A stretch of DNA of 56,007 nt from Amycolatopsis acididurans. Lineage in GTDB: Bacteria; Actinomycetota; Actinomycetes; Mycobacteriales; Pseudonocardiaceae. Shown here piece by piece: positions 25,165-33,119 of this stretch; within the stretch, counting starts at the first letter, position 1, and every line of letters begins with the position of its first letter. A program made the position numbers and the translations under genes. Below the pieces are notes generated by a model. That model was given only the letters and a program-made list of their open reading frames with translations, was not told the origin of the DNA and did not search any database. The stretch is from assembly GCF_012328925.1 (NCBI RefSeq), contig NZ_JAAXLS010000046.1:1-56007 (forward strand). The letters run 5' to 3'.

Positions 25165-25202
25165 GCTGAGATGGGCCTGAGATGCTGAGAGACCGCTGAG
25201 AG
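25165..25202. promoter_or_regulatory. Four CTGAGA direct repeats, probable response-regulator operator
   Basis: ctgaga starts at 25166, 25177, 25185 and 25196 (spacings 11, 8, 11), between the divergent LolA-like operon and the response-regulator gene. Two pairs of direct repeats one helical turn apart are the usual binding pattern of OmpR/PhoB-class regulators, and such a regulator begins 40 bases to the right. Confidence 0.6.
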
Positions 25203-25241
25203 GGCGCGCACGAGCAGCGAAAACCGGGCATCCTTGGCACC

Positions 25242-25946
25242 GTGAAGCCTCGAGTGCTGGTGGTGGACGACGAACCGGGCGTGCGCAAGGCACTGCACCG
25301 GGGGCTGCGCGCGGAAGGCATGGACGTGATCACGGCCGGGGACGGGCCGAGCGGGCTGCGGCTCGCGCAAACCGGTTCGTTCGACGTGCTGCTGCTGGAC
25401 ATCATGCTGCCGGGACTGTCCGGTTACCGCGTGCTGCAACAACTGCGCGCGCAGGGCATCCAGACGCCGGTGCTGATGATCTCGGCCAAGGACGGCGAGG
25501 TCGACCAGGCCGACGGGCTCGACCTCGGCGCCGACGGTTACCTCGTCAAACCGTTCTCGTTCGTGGTGCTGGTCGCGCAGGTGCGCGCGGTGCTGCGCAG
25601 GGCATCGGCGGACAGCGCGCGCGGGCCGCTGCGGATCGGCGCACTGGTGGTGGACCGGGCGACCCGCGAGGTGCGGTGGCAGGGCGATCCGGTCGCGCTG
25701 AGCCCCCGCGAGTTCGGCCTGCTGGAGGTGCTGGTCGGGCGGGCGGGCACGGTCGTCACCAAGGACGAGCTGCTGCGCGCGGTGTGGGGTGACGAGCAGG
25801 CGGCGACGCGCAACGTCGTCGAGGTCTACGTCGGTTACGTGCGGCGGAAGCTCGACGCGGTGGGCGCGGGCTCGCTCGTGCGCACCGTGCGCGGACACGG
25901 CTACCTGGCTTCGGACGCGCAGCTGGACGAGGTCCTGCCGGGGTGA
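25242..25946 (+). CDS. OmpR/PhoB-family response regulator
   Basis: 234 residues: a receiver domain with the acidic pair at Asp9-Asp10, phosphoacceptor Asp53 (LLLDIMLPG) and the conserved Lys near 103 (VKPFSF). A winged-helix DNA-binding domain follows (LSPREFGLLEVLVGRAGTVV, VEVYVGYVRRKLD, VRTVRGHGYLA). The start is GTG at 25242. Its stop overlaps the histidine kinase GTG (GTGA). The repeat cluster upstream is a likely own target. Confidence 0.93.
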   Translation: MKPRVLVVDDEPGVRKALHRGLRAEGMDVITAGDGPSGLRLAQTGSFDVLLLDIMLPGLSGYRVLQQLRAQGIQTPVLMISAKDGEVDQADGLDLGADGYLVKPFSFVVLVAQVRAVLRRASADSARGPLRIGALVVDRATREVRWQGDPVALSPREFGLLEVLVGRAGTVVTKDELLRAVWGDEQAATRNVVEVYVGYVRRKLDAVGAGSLVRTVRGHGYLASDAQLDEVLPG

Positions 25947-27283
25947 TCTCTCGTTGGCCGATGTGGCTGCGCATCACGGTGCCCACCGCGGTCGTCACGC
26001 TCGCCGTCCTGCTCGCCGTCGCGGTGGCGGCGGGCCGTGGGCTCGGCCCGCTCCGGATGCACACGGTGGACAGCGACCTCGGCGCGATGCTCGGGCCGGC
26101 CACGGCGGCGGTGGCGGACGGACGTGCGCCCGCGCCGGTGCCCGGCGTGACGTTGCGGGTGCTGGACACCGCGGGCGCACCGGCCGACGGGCAGGCGCCG
26201 GAACCGGCGCTCGGGCCCGCCCAGATCCGCACGCTCAAGGCGGGACAACCGGTCAGCACCGGTTCCCCGGCGAGCCAGCGCTGGCGAGGTTCGGTGGTGC
26301 CGACGCCGGACGGCACGTTGCGGCTGGTCGTCGTCGGCACCGGGCTGGTCGGTCTGGAGACCGCGGTGCGCACCGGATCGCACTGGCTGCTGTGGGCGGC
26401 CTCGCTCGGCGCGGTACTGGCGGCCGTGGCCACCTGGCTCCTGGTGCGTATGGCGCTGCGGCCGGTCGGGCGGATGCGGCGGTCGGTGCGCGCACTGCCA
26501 CCGGGCCGGCGACTGCCGATGCCGGAGGCGAACGACGAACTTCGTGCGCTGGCAGCGGATTTCAACTCACTGCTGCAACGGCAGGAGGAGGCCAGCCGGC
26601 GGTTGCGGCGATTCACCGGGGACGCGGCGCACGAGCTGCGGTCGCCGGTCGCGTCGATCCGCGTGCAGGCCGAGGTCGCCGTCACCAACCCCGATCCCGA
26701 ACTGGCGCAGGAAACCCTCGCCGACATCCTCGCCGAGGCCGAACGGCTGTCCGCCCTGCTCGACGGCCTGCTCACGCTCGCGCGCTCGGACGCGGGTGAA
26801 CTGCCGCCTGCCGAACCGGTCGAACTGGTCACGGAGGCACGCGCGGCCGCCGAGCGGCTGCCGGCGGATTCGCCGCAGGTGCGGGTGAGCGGCGTGGTCG
26901 GGCAGGCGTGGGCGCACGCCGCACCCGCGGAGGTCGAGCTGGTGCTGAACAACCTGCTGCGCAACGCCTGCCGGTACGCGCGGTCGCGGATCACCGTGTC
27001 CGTGCTCGCCGGGCACTCCACCGCGCGAGTCGTGGTCGACGACGACGGGCCCGGCATCCCGCCGGAACACCGCGACCGGGTCTTCGACCGGTTCTATCGC
27101 GTCGCCGACGACCGGTCCCGTTCGTCCGGTGGGTCCGGCCTGGGCCTGGCGATGGTCGCGGAGGCCGTGCGGCGGCGCGGCGGCCGCGTCACGGTGGGCG
27201 AGTCGCCCGAAGGCGGCGCGCGTTTCCAGGTCAGCTGGCGGCGTGCCGGTGCGGGCAACGGCGAGGCCGCCCCCGCCCGGTAA
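25943..27283 (+). CDS. Sensor histidine kinase
   Basis: 446 residues: N-terminal membrane helix (about 9-30), an extracytoplasmic sensor of ~115 residues, a second helix (about 148-170), HAMP, and HisKA with phospho-acceptor His230 (GDAAHELRSPVASIR). The HATPase domain has NNLLRNACRYA (N box), DDDGPGIPPEHRDRVFDRFY (G1/F) and GSGLGLAMV (G2). It is coupled to the response regulator by a 4-base overlap. The stimulus is unknown; the divergent LolA/ABC operon suggests envelope stress. Confidence 0.93.
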   Translation: MISRWPMWLRITVPTAVVTLAVLLAVAVAAGRGLGPLRMHTVDSDLGAMLGPATAAVADGRAPAPVPGVTLRVLDTAGAPADGQAPEPALGPAQIRTLKAGQPVSTGSPASQRWRGSVVPTPDGTLRLVVVGTGLVGLETAVRTGSHWLLWAASLGAVLAAVATWLLVRMALRPVGRMRRSVRALPPGRRLPMPEANDELRALAADFNSLLQRQEEASRRLRRFTGDAAHELRSPVASIRVQAEVAVTNPDPELAQETLADILAEAERLSALLDGLLTLARSDAGELPPAEPVELVTEARAAAERLPADSPQVRVSGVVGQAWAHAAPAEVELVLNNLLRNACRYARSRITVSVLAGHSTARVVVDDDGPGIPPEHRDRVFDRFYRVADDRSRSSGGSGLGLAMVAEAVRRRGGRVTVGESPEGGARFQVSWRRAGAGNGEAAPAR

Positions 27284-27295
27284 CGTCTCCACTTC

Positions 27296-27688
27296 GTGAG
27301 CGCGCGAGTGATCGTCGGAGCGGCCATCCTGCGGGGCGGCACCCTGCTCGCCCAGCAGCGGGCCTACCCGCCGGAGGTGGCCGGGTTGTGGGAACTGCCG
27401 GGCGGCCGCGTGGAGCCCGGCGAGTCCGAGCGCGCGGCCCTGCGACGTGAATGCGTCGAGGAACTCGGCGTCGAGATCGAGGTCGGCAGCCGGGTCGGGC
27501 CGAACGTGCCGTTGCGCGCCGGTCTCGTGCTGAAGGTGTACTCGGCCGAGCTGGCCGACCCCGCCGCCGAGCCGCAACCGTTGGACCACAAGGGACTTCG
27601 CTGGATCGACGGGCACTCCCTCGAGTCCGTCCGGTGGTTGCCCGCGGACCTGGAGCTGCTGCCGCACCTGCGCGCGCTGCTGCCGTGA
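27296..27688 (+). CDS. NUDIX hydrolase, MutT-like
   Basis: 130 residues with a complete Nudix box at 37-59 (GRVEPGESERAALRRECVEE). Preceding VGAAILRGGTLLAQQR and following LDHKGLRWIDGHSL resemble 8-oxo-dGTP diphosphatases. The GTG at 27296 lies 12 bases past the kinase stop; taacgt 9 bases upstream may be a -10. The likely role is nucleotide-pool sanitation. Confidence 0.85.
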   Translation: MSARVIVGAAILRGGTLLAQQRAYPPEVAGLWELPGGRVEPGESERAALRRECVEELGVEIEVGSRVGPNVPLRAGLVLKVYSAELADPAAEPQPLDHKGLRWIDGHSLESVRWLPADLELLPHLRALLP

Positions 27689-27697
27689 CCGCGGCGG

Positions 27698-28660
27698 TCA
27701 TGCCGCGCCGATGAGCCGCAGCGCCGACTGCAACCGGTGCTCGCCGCGTTCGGCCGCGCGCACCGAACCCGCCTTGCGGACACGGTCCAGTTCGGACGGG
27801 TCTCCCAGCAACTCCATGGTTCGTTCGCGCAGCGGGCGCAGGGTGCCCACCACGGCGTCGGCCACCGCCTCCTTCAGCGCGCCGTAGGTGCCGTACTCCG
27901 CGGCAGCGTCCACAGGGGACACTCCGGTGCACGCGGCGAGAATCTCCAGCAGGTTCGACACCCCCGGCCGGTCCTCGGGTGCGTACGCCGGTTTCGCCTG
28001 CCCGTCGGTCACCGCGCGCCGGATCTTGCGCCGCACCAGATCGGGCTCGTCGAGCAGGAACACCACACCGGCGGAGTCGCGTGCCGACTTCGACATCTTC
28101 CGCGACGGGTCGGCGAGGTCGCGCACGCGCGCGCCGGTCGGTGGCAGCACGGCGGCCGGCACCGTGAATACCTCGCCGTAGGTCTGGTTGAACCGCCGCG
28201 CCAGCGCCCGTGCCAGTTCGACGTGCTGGCTCTGGTCCTCGCCGACGGGTACCTCCGACGCGCCCTGCAGCAGGATGTCGGCGGCCATCAGCACCGGATA
28301 GGTCAGCAGGCTCAGCCGCACCCCGGCCTGCCCGCCCGCCTTTTCCTTGAACTGGATCATCCGGGCGGCTTCGCCGTAGCTGCACGTGCATTCCAGTACC
28401 CACGTCAGCGCGCCGAGTTCGCGGGCGAGATCGGACTGAACGAAAACCTGTTCCGGCGGAATTCCGGACGCGATCAGAACGGCGAGCGTTTCATTGGTCC
28501 GCGCACGCAATCTGCCCGGATTGTGCGTTGTGGTCATGGCGTGCAGATCGGCGATGAAATAAAGATCGTCCTCGCCGCCCTCGACGGCCCACCGGCGGAC
28601 CGCGCCAAGGTAGTTGCCCAGTTGCGGATGTCCCGACGGGGTGATGCCCGACAGTCTCAC
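27698..28660 (-). CDS. trpS: Tryptophanyl-tRNA synthetase
   Basis: A 320-residue class I synthetase charging tRNA-Trp. The HIGH-type motif is within PSGHPQLGN (residues 8-16), TYPVLMAADILLQGA and PVGEDQSQHVELAR follow, and KMSKS is at 188-192. The start is GTG at 28660 with gaggga about 9 bases upstream. Expression is preceded by a leader peptide with two Trp codons and a terminator (28700-28795). By analogy with Streptomyces coelicolor trpRS1 (SCO3334), which is under ribosome-mediated attenuation and is an antibiotic-resistant auxiliary enzyme, this may be an auxiliary indolmycin-tolerant copy. Whether a second trpS exists cannot be seen here. Confidence 0.93.
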   Translation of the reverse strand: MRLSGITPSGHPQLGNYLGAVRRWAVEGGEDDLYFIADLHAMTTTHNPGRLRARTNETLAVLIASGIPPEQVFVQSDLARELGALTWVLECTCSYGEAARMIQFKEKAGGQAGVRLSLLTYPVLMAADILLQGASEVPVGEDQSQHVELARALARRFNQTYGEVFTVPAAVLPPTGARVRDLADPSRKMSKSARDSAGVVFLLDEPDLVRRKIRRAVTDGQAKPAYAPEDRPGVSNLLEILAACTGVSPVDAAAEYGTYGALKEAVADAVVGTLRPLRERTMELLGDPSELDRVRKAGSVRAAERGEHRLQSALRLIGAA

Positions 28661-28699
28661 GATGTCTCCCTCGGTGATCGGCCACCCGCGGGAGCACAG

Positions 28700-28723
28700 A
28701 AAAAGGGCCGCCCGCAGGCGGCC
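28700..28723 (-). terminator. Attenuator terminator of trpS
   Basis: Reading leftward: ggccgcc, loop tgcg, ggcggcc, then a five-T run (plus-strand a at 28700-28704). The 7-bp perfect GC stem with a U-tract is a textbook intrinsic terminator, unusual in this GC-rich genome. It lies 40 bases before the trpS start and just after the leader peptide stop. Confidence 0.88.
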
Positions 28724-28732
28724 TCGGTGCTG

Positions 28733-28795
28733 TCAGCGCACAGCAGGAACCCGGCCGCCGGAAGGCGGCCACCACTGTCCCGTGAAGCTGTGCAT
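28733..28795 (-). CDS. trpS leader peptide with tandem Trp codons
   Basis: A 20-codon frame from ATG at 28795 to TGA at 28733, containing adjacent Trp codons (28774-28769) in TGQWWPPSGG. aaggtg lies 6 bases upstream of the ATG. The Trp codons lie at the base of the first hairpin, so a ribosome stalled there masks its left arm. This would be the sensor of charged tRNA-Trp for the attenuator. Confidence 0.85.
   Translation of the reverse strand: MHSFTGQWWPPSGGRVPAVR
28753..28770 (-). promoter_or_regulatory. Pause hairpin whose right arm can form the antiterminator
   Basis: On the transcript ggccgcc-ttcc-ggcggcc forms a 7-bp hairpin (segments 1:2). Segment 2 (ggcggcc, 28759-28753) is also perfectly complementary to segment 3 (ggccgcc, 28723-28717), the left arm of the terminator. 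Ribosome stalling at the Trp codons would free segment 2 to pair with 3, preventing the 3:4 terminator. Confidence 0.85.
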
Positions 28796-28839
28796 GGACG
28801 GCACCTTACCTGGTCTCGGCCGTGCCGAGGAAACGCGTT

Positions 28840-28995
28840 TCATGCCGCCTTGCGGATGTCGGCCTTCGCCTTCTGGAGGGCGATCACGGGGCACCGTTTG
28901 CAGCGCGGCTTGGACCGGCAGCACTTCTTCTTGACCTTGCCGGTCTTGACGAGCTTGCGGACGACCGCCTTGGGGTCCGCGTCCTTCTTACTCAT
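28840..28995 (-). CDS. 51-residue basic Cys-rich protein under an iron box
   Basis: The protein has 13 Lys, 5 Arg and a compact CC-x5-C-x2-C cluster (CCRSKPRCKRCP, residues 25-36), suggesting a metal or Fe-S ligand set. Hydrophobic content is low. The ATG at 28995 has only a short aaagg upstream. An IdeR/DtxR-like box lies 5 bases before it, so expression should be iron-repressed. The next gene leftward is the trpS leader. I do not recognise a named family; it may handle iron, act as a small metallo-regulator, or be a ribosomal-protein-like zinc paralogue. Confidence 0.75.
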   Translation of the reverse strand: MSKKDADPKAVVRKLVKTGKVKKKCCRSKPRCKRCPVIALQKAKADIRKAA

Positions 28996-29000
28996 TGCCT

Positions 29001-29019
29001 TTAGGTTAGGCGATCCTAA
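29001..29019 (-). promoter_or_regulatory. IdeR/DtxR/DmdR-type iron box
   Basis: ttaggttaggcgatcctaa matches the 19-bp DtxR/IdeR consensus (ttaggttagcctaacctaa) at 16 of 19 positions and is nearly palindromic. Its position directly upstream of the 51-residue gene fits repression by an Fe2+-bound regulator. typA starts 118 bases away on the other strand and may be unaffected. Confidence 0.8.
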
Positions 29020-29136
29020 GTAATAGTGGAGCGTGGTCCTGGTCACAAAGGGGCAAAGGGTATCCTGGGTGCGACCGCGTATGGCCAAAGTCGGCCCCGG
29101 TTTCCCTTTTCGCCTCTGAGTACCAGGAGCCCACGC

Positions 29137-31035
29137 GTGCCCGCTGCAACCGCCGAGAAGGTCCGCACGGACCTGCGCAACGTCGCCATTGTGGCGCACG
29201 TGGACCACGGCAAGACCACTCTGGTGGATGCCATGCTCCGCCAGTCCGGTGCCTTCGCCGAGCGTGCCGAGCTCGTCGACCGGGTGATGGACTCCGGTGA
29301 GCTGGAGCGCGAGAAGGGCATCACCATTCTCGCGAAGAACACCGCCATCCGCCGCCAGACCGACGACGGCCCGGTCGTCATCAACGTGATCGACACCCCC
29401 GGCCACGCCGACTTCGGCGGCGAGGTCGAACGCGGCCTCGCGATGGTCGACGGCGTGGTGCTGCTGGTCGACGCCAGCGAGGGCCCGCTCCCGCAGACCC
29501 GCTTCGTGCTGCGCAAGACCCTCGAAGCCGGGCTGCCGGTCGTGCTCGTGGTGAACAAGGTCGACCGGCCCGACGCCCGCATCGCCGAGGTCGTCGAGGA
29601 GACCCACGACCTGCTGCTCGACCTCGCGGGCGACATCGAGGACGCCGATCTGGACGCGGTGCTCGACCTGCCCGTGGTCTACGCCTCCGCGCGCGCCGGC
29701 CGGGCGAGCCTCGAGCAGCCCACCGACGGCGGCCTGCCGGACAGCGAGAACCTCGACCCCCTGTTCGACACCCTGCTGCGCCACGTGCCGCCGCCCACCG
29801 CGGACCCCGAGGGCCCGCTGCGCGCACTGGTCACCAACCTCGACGCGTCGAACTTCCTCGGCCGGATCGCGCTGATCCGCATCCACTCCGGCAAACTCCG
29901 CAAGGGCCAGACCGTCGCGTGGATGCGCGCCGACGGCTCCACGCAGAACGTGCGCATCTCCGAGCTGCTGATCACCGAGGCACTCGACCGCGTGCCCGCG
30001 CAGGAGGCCGCTGCCGGTGACCTGGTCGCCATCGCGGGCATCCCGGACATCACCATCGGCGACACGCTGGCCGACCCGGAGAACCCCGAGGCGCTGCCGC
30101 GGATCACCGTCGACGAGCCCGCCATCTCGATGACCATCGGCGTCAACACCTCGCCGCTGGCCGGCCGCAACGGTGGCGACAAGGTCACCGCCCGCCTGGT
30201 CAAGGCACGGCTGGACCAGGAGCTGGTCGGCAACGTGAGCATCAAGGTGCTGCCCACCGACCGCCCGGACACCTGGGAGGTCCAGGGCCGTGGCGAGCTG
30301 GCGCTGGCCATCCTGGTCGAGCAGATGCGCCGCGAGGGCTTCGAGCTGACCGTCGGTAAACCGCAGGTGGTCACGCGCACGATCGACGGCAAGCTGCACG
30401 AGCCCTTCGAGCGGCTGACCATCGACTCGCCCGAGGAGCACCTCGGTTCGATCACCCAGCTGCTGGCGGCGCGCAAGGGCCGCATGGAGCACATGGGCGG
30501 CAACGGCACCGGCCGTATCCGCATCGAATACGTGCTGCCCGCGCGCGGCCTGATCGGCTTCCGCACCGACTTCCTCACCGAGACCCGCGGCACCGGCATC
30601 GCCAACCACGTGTTCGAGGGCTACTTCCCGTGGGCGGGCGAGATCCGCACCCGGCACAGCGGTTCCCTGGTCGCCGACCGGTCCGGGCCGGTCACCTCGT
30701 ACGCGATGATCCAGCTCGCCGACCGCGGCACGTTCTTCGTGGAGCCGGGTGCCGAGGTGTACGAGGGCATGGTCGTGGGGGAGAACCCGCGCGCCGAGGA
30801 TCTCGACATCAACATCACCAAGGAGAAGAAGCTCACCAACATGCGCTCGTCCACCGGTGACGAGCTCGAGCGCCTGGCCCGGCCGCGCAAGCTCGGCCTG
30901 GAGGAGGCGCTGGAGTTCTGCGCCGTCGACGAGTGCGTCGAGGTGGCGCCGGAGGCCGTCCGGGTACGGAAGGTGACGCTGGACATCAGCCAGCGTGCGA
31001 AGGAGCGTTCGCGCGCCAAGAGCCTGCCGAAGTAG
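29137..31035 (+). CDS. typA: Ribosome-associated GTPase TypA/BipA
   Basis: A 632-residue translational GTPase related to EF-G that acts in ribosome assembly and stress. G1 AHVDHGKTT (residues 20-28), G2 REKGITI, G3 DTPGHADF and G4 NKVDRPDAR are present. Domain II, the EF-G-like domains and the BipA C-terminal domain follow (GEIRTRHSGSLVADRSGP). The GTG at 29137 has aggag 8 bases upstream and sits where the family starts; an earlier frame would add a long unrelated tail. lpqW follows, as in mycobacteria. Confidence 0.95.
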   Translation: MPAATAEKVRTDLRNVAIVAHVDHGKTTLVDAMLRQSGAFAERAELVDRVMDSGELEREKGITILAKNTAIRRQTDDGPVVINVIDTPGHADFGGEVERGLAMVDGVVLLVDASEGPLPQTRFVLRKTLEAGLPVVLVVNKVDRPDARIAEVVEETHDLLLDLAGDIEDADLDAVLDLPVVYASARAGRASLEQPTDGGLPDSENLDPLFDTLLRHVPPPTADPEGPLRALVTNLDASNFLGRIALIRIHSGKLRKGQTVAWMRADGSTQNVRISELLITEALDRVPAQEAAAGDLVAIAGIPDITIGDTLADPENPEALPRITVDEPAISMTIGVNTSPLAGRNGGDKVTARLVKARLDQELVGNVSIKVLPTDRPDTWEVQGRGELALAILVEQMRREGFELTVGKPQVVTRTIDGKLHEPFERLTIDSPEEHLGSITQLLAARKGRMEHMGGNGTGRIRIEYVLPARGLIGFRTDFLTETRGTGIANHVFEGYFPWAGEIRTRHSGSLVADRSGPVTSYAMIQLADRGTFFVEPGAEVYEGMVVGENPRAEDLDINITKEKKLTNMRSSTGDELERLARPRKLGLEEALEFCAVDECVEVAPEAVRVRKVTLDISQRAKERSRAKSLPK

Positions 31036-31184
31036 CCCCCGGCGGAACCACGATCGGGTCGTGAACGTCCACCTTTTGGTGGTACCTGAACCGATGAGTG
31101 GCGGCCTCGGGCGGTCTGGCAATCTCGGTACCACGGTTACCGGCCCTATGGCACCATCGTGGACTTCAGCGCCAGGGAGGCAGT

Positions 31185-32927
31185 GTGCGGACAAGCAGAG
31201 CGGCGGCACTGACCCTGGTGCTGGTGGCGATGCTCGCCGCGTGTACGTCCACGCCGCCGCCTCCGGTCGTCACTTCGCCGGTGGCCCAGTCGACGACCCC
31301 GACGGCCAGCGCGTCACAGATCGTGATCGGCGTGGACGACATCCTCGGCGGCTACAACCCGCACGCGCTGGGCGACCAGTCCACGATCACCACCGCGCTG
31401 TCGCAGTTGCTGCTGCCCTCGGTGTTCCGGCCGTCGGACAACGGGCAGTACCAGCTCGACACGACGTTGATGCGCTCGGCCGAGGTGACCTCGCAGGCGC
31501 CGTTCACCGTCACCTACGAGATCCGCCAGGACGCGTCCTGGTCGGACGGCGCGCCGATCGCGGTCGAGGACTTCGTCTACCTCGCCGACGCGATGCGCGA
31601 TCAGCCCGGCGTGGTACAGCCCGCCGGGTACCGGCTCATTTCGAACATCCAGCCGGGTGAAGGTGGAAAACGCGTTCAGGTGACCTTCAGCAAGCCCTAC
31701 CCGGGCTGGCGCACGTTGTTCTCCGATCTGCTTCCGCAGCATCTGATGAAGGACGCCCCCGGCGGCTGGCAGGGCGCGCTGCAGGGCAGTTTCCCCGCGT
31801 ACGGCGGGCCGTTCTCGATCAAGAACCTCGACACCGCGCGCGGCGAGATCATCCTGGAGCGCAACGATCGCTACTGGGAGAAACCCGCCGCGGTGGACCA
31901 GATCGTGCTGCGCCGGTCGGATCAGCCCGGCATGGTCGCGGCGCTGCGCAGCGGCAACGACCAGTTCGTGATGTCACGGACCGACGCCACCTCCCTGAAG
32001 TTGCTCCAGGAGCTGGGCAGCGGCGTGCAGCTGAGCACCGTGCCGAGCCCGCGCGTCGTCGATCTGCTCCTGCGGCCCGCGAACGGACCGCTCGTCGACG
32101 ACAACGTGCGTGCCGGAATCGCCGCGCTGATCGACCGGAACAAGCTGATCGACGAGGGCGCCGCGGGCGGCCCGTCGGCCGGGCTGCGCGCCGACGCGCA
32201 GGTGCTGCCGCCGTCCGAGCCCGGGTACGCGGCCACGATTCCGCCCAACGCCTCCGCGCCCGATCCGGCCACCGCGGAGGCGCGGCTGAAGAGCGCGGGG
32301 TATGTCAAGGAAGCCGGAACCTGGCGCAAGGACGGCAAACCGCTGAACCTGGTGATCGCCTCGCCGGGTCAGCAGGAGCCGTACGCGAGCATCGCCAAGG
32401 AACTCGCGAGCCAGCTCATCGCCGCCGGGGTCGGGGTCAGCACGATCAACCCGCAGCCGCGTGACCTGTTCGCAAGCCAGCTCGCGATGCCGGTGGCGGG
32501 CAGCACGCCGTCCACCACGCCGACGACCACCACGCCGCCGGACGGTTCGGGCAGCGTCGGGGTGGACATCGCGGTCGTGCCGATGCCCGTCGGGGGAGAC
32601 CCGGCGACCGTGCTGGCCTCCAACTTCGGGTGCCGTCCCGGCCAGGACAAGGCGACCTCGACGACCAGCGTCCAGCCCGCCAACCCGGTCGCCATGTGCG
32701 ACTCCCAGATCGAGCCCGCGATCGAGGCGGCGTTGTCCGGCACCAAATCGGTCACCGAGGCACTGTCCGAAGTGGAACCGCAGCTGTGGTCGCGGCATAC
32801 CGTGGTACCGCTGTTCCAGCTCGCGGACACCCTCGCGATCGGCTCCGGAATCTCCGGCGTGACGCCTGGACCTGCGATGACTGGACCGTTCGGGTCAGCC
32901 GTCAACTGGACGCGTGGCGGCAAGTAA
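31185..32927 (+). CDS. lpqW: Family 5 substrate-binding lipoprotein, LpqW-like
   Basis: 580 residues. The lipoprotein signal ends LAA-Cys20 and is followed by a Pro/Thr-rich linker. The solute-binding family 5 fold follows (GVDDILGGYNPHALGDQSTI, FTVTYEIRQDASWSDGAPI, YGGPFSIKNLDTARGEIILE). The GTG at 31185 has agggagg upstream. It directly follows typA as Rv1166 follows Rv1165. In mycobacteria LpqW steers phosphatidylinositol mannoside and lipoarabinomannan synthesis rather than peptide uptake. Whether this protein imports peptides or plays that envelope role is not settled by the sequence. Confidence 0.82.
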   Translation: MRTSRAAALTLVLVAMLAACTSTPPPPVVTSPVAQSTTPTASASQIVIGVDDILGGYNPHALGDQSTITTALSQLLLPSVFRPSDNGQYQLDTTLMRSAEVTSQAPFTVTYEIRQDASWSDGAPIAVEDFVYLADAMRDQPGVVQPAGYRLISNIQPGEGGKRVQVTFSKPYPGWRTLFSDLLPQHLMKDAPGGWQGALQGSFPAYGGPFSIKNLDTARGEIILERNDRYWEKPAAVDQIVLRRSDQPGMVAALRSGNDQFVMSRTDATSLKLLQELGSGVQLSTVPSPRVVDLLLRPANGPLVDDNVRAGIAALIDRNKLIDEGAAGGPSAGLRADAQVLPPSEPGYAATIPPNASAPDPATAEARLKSAGYVKEAGTWRKDGKPLNLVIASPGQQEPYASIAKELASQLIAAGVGVSTINPQPRDLFASQLAMPVAGSTPSTTPTTTTPPDGSGSVGVDIAVVPMPVGGDPATVLASNFGCRPGQDKATSTTSVQPANPVAMCDSQIEPAIEAALSGTKSVTEALSEVEPQLWSRHTVVPLFQLADTLAIGSGISGVTPGPAMTGPFGSAVNWTRGGK

Positions 32928-32954
32928 CCAACGTATGTCGGCATGTTAGCCAGA

Positions 32955-33098
32955 AGTCACCCTTTGGTCACAATCGCTCCCAGAGTGGTGACTCCATGTG
33001 TGCAACTTTCTAGCGTTCTCCGGCAGTGCGCCGGACATGTGCAGCCGGTGTGACATAAGCTCCGGCCTGACGCCGGAGTGGTGTGGACCTTAGGTCCA
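32955..33098 (+). promoter_or_regulatory. Stem-loops in the leader of the peptide-binding protein gene
   Basis: Four complementary pairs follow one another: agtcacc/ggtgact (32955-32993), tccggc/gccgga (33019-33035), ctccggc/gccggag (33060-33078) and tggacc/ggtcca (33084-33098). The last is followed by the ribosome binding site. They may stabilise or control the long 5' leader. No known riboswitch pattern was recognised. Confidence 0.4.
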
Positions 33099-33119
33099 GT
33101 GCTAGGAGGGCACACTTAA

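Noticed and set aside
28815..28829. ctcggc-cgt-gccgag palindrome upstream of the trpS leader
   Set aside because: It could be an operator or leader hairpin, but with no matching regulator or second copy it is not listed as a feature.
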